The notes under the pieces were generated by a model. That model ran no database searches, was not told the DNA's origin, and saw only the letters and a list, made by a program, of their open reading frames with translations. A program made the translations under genes and the position numbers. Positions 55,040-62,995 of a DNA stretch of 64,000 nucleotides are shown here, piece after piece (within the stretch, counting starts at the first letter, position 1; every line of letters begins with the position of its first letter). Source of the stretch: Oceanipulchritudo coccoides (GTDB lineage Bacteria > Verrucomicrobiota > Verrucomicrobiia > Opitutales > Oceanipulchritudinaceae); NCBI RefSeq assembly GCF_010500615.1, contig NZ_JAAGNX010000001.1, positions 1,069,531-1,133,530 on the forward strand. Direction: 5' to 3'.

Positions 55040-55432
55040 ATGGAGAATGATCGACAAGCCACTGGCGAATGGGGGGAACGCGTTGCGGAGCGGTATTTAC
55101 GGAAGCGTGAAGGGATGCGTTTTCTGGAGCGGCGCTGGATTCATGAACACGGGGAGCTGGACCTGGTAATGCGGCGGGAGACGGTGATGGTGTTTGTGGA
55201 GGTACGGGTACGGACCGGGGAGGCGAATGCCTTGGCGGCGTACCAGAGCATTGGGCGTCACAAGTGGCGGGTGCTGAGGCGGACGGCTTTGGCGTATTTG
55301 CGGCAGTGTCGGTGGCGTCCGGAGGCGGTACGGTTTGACGTGGTGGGGATCCGGCGGACTGGGGCGGGGAAGTTTCAGGACCTGACGCACTGGGAGAACG
55401 TGGGGACCTTCGGACCGAGGTTCCGATTCTGA
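55040..55432 (+). CDS. YraN/UPF0102 family nuclease-fold protein
   Basis: 130 residues from the ATG at 55040 (GGGGG upstream); the frame is open to 54971. The family pattern is visible: GEWGERVAERYLRKREGMRFLERRW, HGELDLVMRRETVMVFVEVRVR and VRFDVVGI. The usual active-site lysine of V-E-V-K is Arg here. Members are thought to have a restriction-endonuclease-like fold and act in DNA repair or Holliday structures. The GxxExxY unit begins 4 bases after its stop. Confidence 0.88.
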   Translation: MENDRQATGEWGERVAERYLRKREGMRFLERRWIHEHGELDLVMRRETVMVFVEVRVRTGEANALAAYQSIGRHKWRVLRRTALAYLRQCRWRPEAVRFDVVGIRRTGAGKFQDLTHWENVGTFGPRFRF

Positions 55433-55436
55433 GAAT

Positions 55437-55472
55437 TCTCGCACAAAGGCACAAAGAAACAAAGGCACAAAG
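55437..55472. repeat. Left terminal inverted repeat of the GxxExxY unit
   Basis: 36 bases made of CACAAAG-type repeats. 34 of 36 match the reverse complement of 55891-55926. Begins 4 bases after the yraN-like stop. Confidence 0.88.
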
Positions 55473-55479
55473 GGAGGTT

Positions 55480-55878
55480 GTGAAAGTGGAGGTAATTTTG
55501 AATGAGAATGAGATTGGGAAGATTGTTGTGGATGCGGCTGTAAAGCTTCATATGGCGACGGGACCGGGATTGTTTGAAAGCGTTTACGAGGTTCTTCTGA
55601 GTCAAATGCTTGCAGAGCGTGGGCTTAGGATTGAACGGCAGGTCATTATCCCGATTCAGCTTGATGGGCTCTTCTTTAAGGAAGGCTTCAGGGCGGACAT
55701 TATTGTGGAAAAAAAGGTGATCATTGAATTGAAGTCTGTAGAAAAAACATGTCCCGCCCACAACAAGCAGCTACTCACCTATTTAAAATTATCAGGAGTT
55801 AAACTTGGATTCCTTCTGAACTTCGGAGAACCCCGAATGAAAGACGGAATAACCCGCCTCATTAACGGGAGTCTTTAA
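55480..55878 (+). CDS. GxxExxY family protein (PD-(D/E)xK nuclease-like)
   Basis: 132 residues from a GTG at 55480 with a good Shine-Dalgarno (GGGAGG). The naming motif is GLFESVY (G..E..Y) and the nuclease-like core is FRADIIVEKKVIIELKSVE with D and E-L-K. The conserved end KLGFLLNFG is present. Function is unknown; these genes occur in many copies in some genomes. The gene sits wholly within an inverted-repeat pair, between yraN and zwf. Confidence 0.92.
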   Translation: MKVEVILNENEIGKIVVDAAVKLHMATGPGLFESVYEVLLSQMLAERGLRIERQVIIPIQLDGLFFKEGFRADIIVEKKVIIELKSVEKTCPAHNKQLLTYLKLSGVKLGFLLNFGEPRMKDGITRLINGSL

Positions 55879-55890
55879 CTTAAAAAAAAT

Positions 55891-55926
55891 CTTGGTGCCT
55901 TTGTCTCTTTGTGCCTTTGTGCGAGA
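55891..55926. repeat. Right terminal inverted repeat of the GxxExxY unit
   Basis: Inverted partner of 55437-55472 with 34 of 36 matches, 12 bases after the GxxExxY stop. Confidence 0.88.
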
Positions 55927-55988
55927 TTGATCAAATTCCTTGCGTGAACAGTCGGAATGCCGGAGAAATAGGACATTAATGGTAAGTT

Positions 55989-57542
55989 ATGCAAGAAGCT
56001 GAAGAACGACATCCTTTTCTGGAGGGCCTGAGCCGGCACCGCGGGGCCGCACCGACCATTCTCGTAATCTTCGGGGCCTCCGGCGACCTGACCGCGCGCA
56101 AGCTGATCCCGGCGCTGTTCAACCTCGGTCTGGACAGCCTGCTGCCGTCGGACTTCCATCTGATCGGTTTTGGCCGTAAGCCGATCGAGGATGAGGCATT
56201 CCGGAAAATCGCCCGGGAATCCATCGAGGAGTTCTCGCGTCGCCCGATGGATGAAGAGCTCTGGGGTGACATTGAACCAGGAATTCATTACCATTCCGGC
56301 GGGTACGATGAGGCTGAGGTGTATCGCTCCCTTGAGAAGAAAATAAAGGGCATTGAAAGCTCGGCTGGCCGGGAAATGCAGCTCGTATTCTATATCTCGA
56401 CCCCGCCCACCGTTTTTGAACCGATTATCGAAAACCTTGGCGCCAGCGGCCTCTCGACCCATCTGGTCGATGGCAAACCGGGGGCCAAGGTCATCATTGA
56501 AAAGCCCTTTGGCCGGGATCTGGAATCGGCCCGGAGGCTGAATCAAGTGATCGGGAGGAATTTTGACGAATCCCAGGTGTATCGGATCGACCACTACCTT
56601 GGGAAGGAGACCGTCCAGAACCTCCTCGTGGCGCGCTTTGCCAACGCCATTTTTGAGCCTATCTGGAACCGGGAGTTTGTGGACTGCGTGCAGATCACGG
56701 TAGCTGAGTCGGTCGGGGTAGGGAGCCGTGGCGGTTATTATGACGAAAGCGGTGCCTTGCGGGACATGATCCAGAATCACACCATGCAGCTCCTGTCACT
56801 CATTGCCATGGAGCCACCAGTTTCGCTGGATCCCGAGTCGATTCGTGACGAAAAGGTGAAGGTCCTGAAGGGGATCCAACCCCTTGCGCTGGATCCGGCC
56901 GACAAGGCGGATGTCGTTCGGGCCCGCTATACGGAAGGCCTGATGAGCGGAAAACAAGTCCCCGGGTACCTGCAGGAGAAAAATATCCCGGGTGATTCCT
57001 CGACGGAGACGTATGCCGCGATGCGTTTGATGATCAACAACTGGCGTTGGAAAGGCGTTCCCTTTTATCTCCGCTCGGGCAAGCGATTGGCCCGGCGCGT
57101 ATCGGAGATTGCGATACAATTCAAGCGACCGCCCGGTATCCTGTTTTCTGAGAGCAAAAAGTATGACGTGGCCCACAACACGCTCGTCATCCAGGTCCAA
57201 CCGGACGAGGGAATGACCCTGCTCACGAATTCCAAGGTGCCCGGACTGGAAACCCGCACCCAGCCGGTGAAAATGCACTTCCGTTATGCGGCAACCTTTG
57301 GTTCCAACACCCCCGAAGCTTATGAGCGGCTGATCCTCGATGCAATGATTGGTGACAGTACCCTGTTTATCCGCGGGGATGAGACAGAGGCGTCGTGGAA
57401 GCTGATGACTCCCGTCCTCGAGTCATGGAAGAGCCTCGGACAGCATGGCCTTGGGGCGTATGCCGCGGGTTCATGGGGCCCTGCTGAGGCAGAGCGCCTC
57501 CTGGGAATGCACGGCCACGAATGGCGTCAAACGGGAATATAA
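55989..57542 (+). CDS. zwf: Glucose-6-phosphate 1-dehydrogenase
   Basis: 517 residues, normal length. The NADP fold has FGASGDLTARKLIPALFNLG (about 28-47), the substrate site RIDHYLGKETVQNLL (about 198-212) and the C-terminal VPFYLRSGKRLARRVSEIAI. It makes 6-phosphogluconolactone and NADPH, the entry to the oxidative pentose phosphate pathway. It heads an operon: 6 bases to opcA, then 9 to pgl. Confidence 0.97.
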   Translation: MQEAEERHPFLEGLSRHRGAAPTILVIFGASGDLTARKLIPALFNLGLDSLLPSDFHLIGFGRKPIEDEAFRKIARESIEEFSRRPMDEELWGDIEPGIHYHSGGYDEAEVYRSLEKKIKGIESSAGREMQLVFYISTPPTVFEPIIENLGASGLSTHLVDGKPGAKVIIEKPFGRDLESARRLNQVIGRNFDESQVYRIDHYLGKETVQNLLVARFANAIFEPIWNREFVDCVQITVAESVGVGSRGGYYDESGALRDMIQNHTMQLLSLIAMEPPVSLDPESIRDEKVKVLKGIQPLALDPADKADVVRARYTEGLMSGKQVPGYLQEKNIPGDSSTETYAAMRLMINNWRWKGVPFYLRSGKRLARRVSEIAIQFKRPPGILFSESKKYDVAHNTLVIQVQPDEGMTLLTNSKVPGLETRTQPVKMHFRYAATFGSNTPEAYERLILDAMIGDSTLFIRGDETEASWKLMTPVLESWKSLGQHGLGAYAAGSWGPAEAERLLGMHGHEWRQTGI

Positions 57543-57548
57543 GCTGCC

Positions 57549-58547
57549 ATGAAACGCTTGATCGACACATTGCCCGGAGTCTTCATGTCAGTGGATGAGG
57601 TGACAGATACCCTCAGCCACATGTGGGATACCGAGGCTGGGGCGGAGGGTGGTCGAATGGACTTCCGGGCCTCCCAGATGAATCTGATCCTGCATTTCGG
57701 CCTCGAAACCAGTGCCGCGGAAGCCCTTGAGCAGTTCAACACCGCAATTGTTTTCGCCCAGAAATATCCCTGCCGCCTGGTCGTCCTTTGCCCCTATTCG
57801 GAGAGTGACAGCGAGGTCAAGTTCGAGGGAAAGCTCTTTAGCCAGTGTTACATTGGCAAGCACCTGCGGGATGTATGTTGCTGTGAGGCCCTGATTCTGG
57901 GCTATTCTCCCGAGCAGTCGGATTTTCTGGAAAACCAGGTCTCGATCTGGCTTGAATCAGATTTGCCGATTTACCACTGGCTGCACCGCGTACCGGCAGA
58001 GCGTATTTCCAAACATTACCTTGGCTTTTTTAAACGTTGCCGGCGGGTTCTCTATGACGGAAGTGTCGAGGGGGATGTCTATGACTTGATTGAATGGCCT
58101 GATCCGGACCGCGTGATCGACCTTACCAAGGCTCGGTCCCTGCCTCTCCGGCAGCATTTGGGGCAGTTTATCAGCCGCTTTTCCCCGTCAGAGCTGGTCG
58201 ACGGTCTCCAAACATTGAATTTTCGCTACAGCAAGAGCATGCGCCGAATGGCCATGCAGCTCATGGGCTGGCACAAGACCGCGCTTTCCAAGTGCTTCGA
58301 CCGTCCTGCTGATATTGATTCAGTCATTTTATCATTGGAACCGCTTTCCGCGGATGACCATGACTGCTGCCTGCGAATCGATTGGCAGTTTGCCGATGCG
58401 GAAAAGACCCTCAAACTCGACTACAACCGGTCCCGCAAATCTGGAATCATCCGGACAAACCTTTCCTCCGGCCAACTGGAGCATCCCCTGCACGTGGAGC
58501 CACTTTCCGCGGAAGCCGTCCTTGGGGAAGCCCTTTTCTTCGGCTAA
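57549..58547 (+). CDS. opcA: OpcA-type glucose-6-phosphate dehydrogenase assembly protein
   Basis: 332 residues. The features AIVFAQKYPCRLVVLCPYSE, DVCCCEALIL and LPIYHWLHRVPAERISKHYL match OpcA, an allosteric activator of G6PDH known from cyanobacteria and actinobacteria. Directly after zwf and before pgl, which supports the call. It probably tunes flux into the pathway in response to redox state or light-independent signals. Confidence 0.87.
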   Translation: MKRLIDTLPGVFMSVDEVTDTLSHMWDTEAGAEGGRMDFRASQMNLILHFGLETSAAEALEQFNTAIVFAQKYPCRLVVLCPYSESDSEVKFEGKLFSQCYIGKHLRDVCCCEALILGYSPEQSDFLENQVSIWLESDLPIYHWLHRVPAERISKHYLGFFKRCRRVLYDGSVEGDVYDLIEWPDPDRVIDLTKARSLPLRQHLGQFISRFSPSELVDGLQTLNFRYSKSMRRMAMQLMGWHKTALSKCFDRPADIDSVILSLEPLSADDHDCCLRIDWQFADAEKTLKLDYNRSRKSGIIRTNLSSGQLEHPLHVEPLSAEAVLGEALFFG

Positions 58548-58556
58548 ACAATTTCC

Positions 58557-59273
58557 ATGAGACACGAGAACACACCCTACGGTCGCCTTTGCATCGGCTC
58601 ACTGCCAGAGCTTTACACACGCCTGGTCGATCATTTTGAAACGACCGCCGGCTCATCCGGGGATGCCTTCACGGTTGGTTTGACCGGAGGCTCCACGCCG
58701 AAGGCATTTTACGAATGGGCGGTTGCCAGCAAGGCCCTGAGCGATGTTGTTCGGCGCCATGCTGTCTGGTCAGTGAGCGATGAGCGGATGGTCCCACTGA
58801 GCGACTCCGAGAGCAATTTCGGGACGGCTGACCGGCAGTGGCTTACTCCAATGGGCGTGGCCCCCGAGCGCAAGTTTCCCTGGCCGGTAATGGTCGATCC
58901 GCACAGTGCCGCCGCGGCCTTCCAGATGCGCTGGCAGGAACGATTCGGCAGTGAGCGCGCCTTTGATTTGTGCCTCCTTGGGATGGGGGATGACGGACAC
59001 ACCGCATCAATCTTTCCCGGCAGTCCCTTGCTCATCGTCGATTCGGGCGACTATTTCGCCCCGGTGGATGTGCCCGGCAAGGGCTGGCGGCTCAGCATCA
59101 CGCCAGATGGATTGGCTGCCTGCGGCAAAATTGTTGTCATGGTGACCGGTGCTGCCAAAGCGGAGCGCCTGAAGGCAGTCCTTGAGGGCCCGGAGGGTGT
59201 TTATCCCGTGCAGCTACTTTCTCGCTTTTCGGAAAAAGTTGAGTGGCTGGTGGACGAGTTGGCCATGGCCTGA
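58557..59273 (+). CDS. pgl: 6-phosphogluconolactonase
   Basis: 238 residues of the DevB/SOL family: VGLTGGSTPKAFYEWA, WSVSDERMVPLSDSESNFGT and LLGMGDDGHTASIFPGSPLL (about 139-158) and KIVVMVTGAAKAERLKAVLE. It hydrolyses 6-phosphogluconolactone, the product of zwf. Last gene of the operon. No clear terminator seen after it. Confidence 0.95.
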   Translation: MRHENTPYGRLCIGSLPELYTRLVDHFETTAGSSGDAFTVGLTGGSTPKAFYEWAVASKALSDVVRRHAVWSVSDERMVPLSDSESNFGTADRQWLTPMGVAPERKFPWPVMVDPHSAAAAFQMRWQERFGSERAFDLCLLGMGDDGHTASIFPGSPLLIVDSGDYFAPVDVPGKGWRLSITPDGLAACGKIVVMVTGAAKAERLKAVLEGPEGVYPVQLLSRFSEKVEWLVDELAMA

Positions 59274-59293
59274 ATAGGCCTTTTTCCCGCTTT

Positions 59294-59320
59294 GGGACAA
59301 TAACCCACCTAGACTGGGAC
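59294..59320 (+). promoter_or_regulatory. Paired GGGACAA / GGGACG motifs upstream of the TonB receptor
   Basis: TTTGGGACAATAACC (core 59294-59300) and ACTGGGACG (59316-59321) repeat at 22 bases, about 150-170 bases before the receptor start. A similar pair precedes the PEP-CTERM gene and one core precedes the glucanase gene. Confidence 0.35.
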
Positions 59321-59466
59321 GTTTTTCCATAGGCAAATCCATGGAATTTCGGGTATGATCCGGGAAAGCCCAAACGCTTTTTTAAGGACTTGAAGCAATA
59401 AGCTCCTGAAAGTATTCTTCGAGTCAGCATCCCAATCATTCTTATAAACCCAAACTCCAAAACTAT

Positions 59467-62400
59467 ATGAAAAGATTGCTCATAACCCTTATGGCGGGAT
59501 CCGTTGTGGGATCTCTGGCTTTTGCCCAAGATTCTGATACGACTGAGAACGGCGAAGAAGCTGTTTTTGAACTGAATCCCTTTATTGTCGAATCCAGTGG
59601 TGACAGCGGTTATCTGGCCACAAGTACCCTGGCCGGGACCCGCATCAACACGGAACTGAAAGACGTTGGCGCCTCGGTTTCCATTTACACTGAGGAGTTC
59701 CTCAAGGATATCGATGCAACGAAAATCGAGGACATCCTGACTTACACGACTTCTGGTGAAGGCGGTGGCTCCGAGGGTAACTTCGGCGGCTTCACTGGTG
59801 AATCCAGCGATGAAGTGCGCGGGAACCCATCCGGTGTGAACCGGTTCCGGGCGCTTGCTCCAGCCACGCGGACGCGCGACTACTTCGAATCGACCATTCC
59901 TTCCGACGGCTACAACTTTGGCCGGGTGACGGTCAGCCGTGGTCCCAATGCCATTCTTGGAGGAACAGGATCTGCCGGGGGTATCGTCAATGTGACGCTG
60001 AAGCGCGCTGTCTTCAATGACACTAACCAGATCAAGTTCCAGTATGGAGAGCACGGTACACGCCGCGGTGAGATACATCTTAACCGGGTCCTGATTGATG
60101 ACGTCCTGGCCTTCCGCGTGGATGCCCTGGCCGAAGATGAGGAATTCCGGCAGGAGCCTGCGTACAACGAGGATCGGCGTGTGTATGCCGCCGCAACTTG
60201 GAGAGTGCGTAAAGCCAAACCAAACGCCTTCTTTGGCAGAACCACAATCCGGGCGAACGTGGAAGTGGGAAGTATTGAAGGTGTTCCGCAAAACATGCTT
60301 CCTCCTCCCTTAAGCGTTGACTCCTGGTTTGAAGGAATTGATCCCCGCGACGGTGAGCCATGGGCGTTTCCGAAATGGACTTATCCGGGAGTGGTGAACC
60401 AGGCTTATGACAGCAATGGATATCAGCTTGGCAATGGCACCAAAGTCACCCCGAACAACAGCATCGTCCAGAATTTCCCCCTTTATCGCCAGTGGGGCCT
60501 GATTTTCTCGGATCCGAATTCCCCCGAGGCCTCCGTGGGCCTTTCGGGTGAGTTTGCCGGGGTTCAGGGCATCCAATCGGTCATTCCAGGTAAACTCGGC
60601 TGGTTCCGAAGTTCCGGTGACCTGAACCGATTCCGTGTCCTCCAACAAGGATATTATACCACGCGTTTGCAGAACCGTGAGGTTTTCGATTACTACAAAA
60701 ACCTGATTACTGGCGGGCTGGACTTCCGCGAGCAGAGCTTTGATGCCGTCAATGTTCGCTTGGACCAGCTCCTGATGGGCGGCAAGGCCGGTTTCGAAAT
60801 TGCCTACGACAAGCAGGACTTTTCCCGGTCTCGTGATTTCCCAATCTCTGGCTGGGATAACTTCATCGCCATCGACACGACGGAATTCCTTCCTGTTCGT
60901 ACAGATGCCTACAACACAGGCGGCCCCCTGGCGGATCAATTGATTCCAAACCCGAATTTCGGGCGGCCCTTTATTGTGACCCGCGACGTCTTCCGTGACC
61001 AGAGCAACACGAACCTCTTCGAATCCTTCCAAGCCAATGCCTTTATCCGGCATGATTTCAGTAATTCGGATTCAAGCATCGTGAAGTGGCTGGGCCGTCA
61101 CACCTTGAACGGTCTCTTCTTCAAGTCCACCCAGAGGAACATGAACCGGACTTTCCGAAGCTCATGGTCCCCGCAGAGTGAACTCAATTTGACCGATTCC
61201 CTGGCACAACCTCCCGGTGTTTTCGGGACCCAGGTAAACGGTCTCTTCTATCTGGGTGGATCCCAAGTTGGAGCACGGACTGTGGATGATCTACGGCTTC
61301 AGCCAATCACGGCAAACCGGCCTGCTTTCGACGAAAGTTATACGCTGCGTATTTTCGATACGGATAATCCGAGTGATCCGGACGATTTCTCGGGCTTTAC
61401 CACCGGTACAGCAACCGCGCTACGCGTCTTTGATGATTCGACCCGTGACGAAAAGGAGGAACTTGAGTCTAAGGCCATTTTCCTGAACAGCCACTGGCTA
61501 AAGGATTATGTCATCACAATCGTCGGTTTGCGCCGGGATAATTCGGACACCTTTACCTCGGTGAATCCGGAGCGCGATCTCGCGACCGGGCAGCTGGATG
61601 TGAAGGGCTTCGATCTCCGGCCCGCTTCCTCACAGCAGAAGGACTCATGGTCATACAGTGTTGTGGCTGAGTTTCCGGAAAGATACCTCTTCGATCTTCC
61701 ATTTGATTCAGACCTCCGCGTCTTCTGGAATTATTCTGAGAATTTTGACCCCGTTGGTCAGCGCCGGAATGTCTACAATGAAGAGGTGGGATCGCCCGAA
61801 GCGGAAACCGAGGAATTCGGGTTCTCTCTCACCATGTTTGACGGGAAGCTGGATCTCCGCGTGACCAAGTTTGAGACAAAGGTCATCAATGCCGGTATCG
61901 GCGGGATCAAGAATCCCTACCAGTACATAAATGCCATGATCAACCGTATGGTCGGGGCAGACCTGGATGGCTTTAATCCACAGGATCCTGCCTTCGATCC
62001 GAACGATCCCGATGGCCTGGAGTGGTCGAATGGTCCGAATTCCTACCAGTCCTTCGAAGAGGTTGCCCGCGACTTCTATGCAGCTATTCCCGACCGTTTG
62101 CGTGACCGGATAGGACCGGAGTTCAATTTCAATCCGCGCTTCGTCACGGTTGACGGGCAGGTTAGCTGGGAAAGTGATGGGATCACCAACCTGTCTTCCC
62201 TTAGCGATGTAGTCTCGGAAGGCTATGAGATTGAAGTGGTTTACAATCCAACACGCAATTGGCGCATTGCCCTCAATGTTGCCCAGGCCGAAGCGGTCAG
62301 GGCCAATATTGCCGCTCTCGAACTCCAGTTTGTTGATGAGTTCTTCGCCAACGTGGATTCAATTCGTGATGGAGAATTGTACAACTTCGTGCGCAACCCT

Positions 62401-62883
62401 GGTTCCAGTTACGACCCCTGGCGGCAACAGTACCTGGGTGAAACGGTTTACGGCCTTCGCGCGGACGCTGCCCAGTCGGGTACGGCCACTCCGGAAATCC
62501 GTGAATGGCGGGCCAACATGGTCACCCGGTACGAATTCTCCGACGGGTTCCTTGATGGATTCAGAATTGGCGGTGCTATTCGCTGGCAGGACAAGGCTGC
62601 TCTCGGTTATCCGACGATCAGGGACGAGAACAACCAGCAGATTGCCGATCTCGCGAACCCATACTACAGCGACGATGACACCTTTGTTGATTTGTCTCTC
62701 GGTTATCGTCGGGACATCAAGGTCTTCGGCATGGATGTCACCTGGAACATCAACCTGAACGTGCGGAATATCTTCGCCGATGACGAGTTGGTTCCGGTCA
62801 AGATCAATCCCGACGGTTCGTATGGCACGGTTCGTGTCCCGCCCGAGCGGACTTGGAACCTGACCAACTCCTTCGTGTTCTAA
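59467..62883 (+). CDS. TonB-dependent outer-membrane receptor
   Basis: 1,138 residues with a signal peptide (KRLLITLMAGSVVGSLAFAQ). It then has the Opitutae-type N-terminus LNPFIVESSGDSGYLATSTL, a plug domain (VGASVSIYTEEFLKDIDATK ... YNFGRVTVSRGPNAILGGTG) and a large 22-strand barrel rich in aromatic residues, ending in the terminal Phe (TNSFVF). It should take up a large substrate, such as a glycan or a siderophore, with TonB energy. Next to it is a hybrid two-component regulator facing it, common for glycan loci. The substrate is not deducible. Confidence 0.93.
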   Translation: MKRLLITLMAGSVVGSLAFAQDSDTTENGEEAVFELNPFIVESSGDSGYLATSTLAGTRINTELKDVGASVSIYTEEFLKDIDATKIEDILTYTTSGEGGGSEGNFGGFTGESSDEVRGNPSGVNRFRALAPATRTRDYFESTIPSDGYNFGRVTVSRGPNAILGGTGSAGGIVNVTLKRAVFNDTNQIKFQYGEHGTRRGEIHLNRVLIDDVLAFRVDALAEDEEFRQEPAYNEDRRVYAAATWRVRKAKPNAFFGRTTIRANVEVGSIEGVPQNMLPPPLSVDSWFEGIDPRDGEPWAFPKWTYPGVVNQAYDSNGYQLGNGTKVTPNNSIVQNFPLYRQWGLIFSDPNSPEASVGLSGEFAGVQGIQSVIPGKLGWFRSSGDLNRFRVLQQGYYTTRLQNREVFDYYKNLITGGLDFREQSFDAVNVRLDQLLMGGKAGFEIAYDKQDFSRSRDFPISGWDNFIAIDTTEFLPVRTDAYNTGGPLADQLIPNPNFGRPFIVTRDVFRDQSNTNLFESFQANAFIRHDFSNSDSSIVKWLGRHTLNGLFFKSTQRNMNRTFRSSWSPQSELNLTDSLAQPPGVFGTQVNGLFYLGGSQVGARTVDDLRLQPITANRPAFDESYTLRIFDTDNPSDPDDFSGFTTGTATALRVFDDSTRDEKEELESKAIFLNSHWLKDYVITIVGLRRDNSDTFTSVNPERDLATGQLDVKGFDLRPASSQQKDSWSYSVVAEFPERYLFDLPFDSDLRVFWNYSENFDPVGQRRNVYNEEVGSPEAETEEFGFSLTMFDGKLDLRVTKFETKVINAGIGGIKNPYQYINAMINRMVGADLDGFNPQDPAFDPNDPDGLEWSNGPNSYQSFEEVARDFYAAIPDRLRDRIGPEFNFNPRFVTVDGQVSWESDGITNLSSLSDVVSEGYEIEVVYNPTRNWRIALNVAQAEAVRANIAALELQFVDEFFANVDSIRDGELYNFVRNPGSSYDPWRQQYLGETVYGLRADAAQSGTATPEIREWRANMVTRYEFSDGFLDGFRIGGAIRWQDKAALGYPTIRDENNQQIADLANPYYSDDDTFVDLSLGYRRDIKVFGMDVTWNINLNVRNIFADDELVPVKINPDGSYGTVRVPPERTWNLTNSFVF

Positions 62884-62933
62884 GTTGAGGGCTATTCCCC
62901 CTCACTGGCATTTACATTCAATTGCCCACAGAT

Positions 62934-62962
62934 GGACCCGGTTTTCGGACCGGGTCCTTTTT
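62934..62962 (+). terminator. Rho-independent terminator of the TonB receptor gene
   Basis: Perfect 9-bp stem GGACCCGGT/ACCGGGTCC with loop TTTCGG, followed by TTTTT, 50 bases after the receptor stop. Confidence 0.93.
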
Positions 62963-62995
62963 GTGTGGCGGTCTCGCTGGCGGTGCCGTCCAGCG

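Larger units (their letters stand above)
55437..55926. mobile_element. 490-bp unit: GxxExxY gene enclosed by 36-bp inverted repeats
   Basis: The outer ends are TCTCGCACAAAGGCACAAAG reading inward on both strands. The only content is the GxxExxY gene. The repeats have the typical low complexity (GGCACAAAG) seen around GxxExxY genes. No target-site duplication is obvious and no transposase is encoded, so mobility would be in trans or by recombination. Naming it mobile is inference. Confidence 0.55.

Noticed and set aside
55440-55926. CRISPR array suggested by the CACAAAG repeats
   Set aside because: Repeats are short, without spacers, and form one inverted pair around a gene.
59137-60291. 384-codon open frame on the minus strand across pgl and the TonB receptor start
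   Set aside because: It lies antisense to two well-supported genes, shows no family motif and spans a terminal and a promoter region; it is a by-product of codon use.
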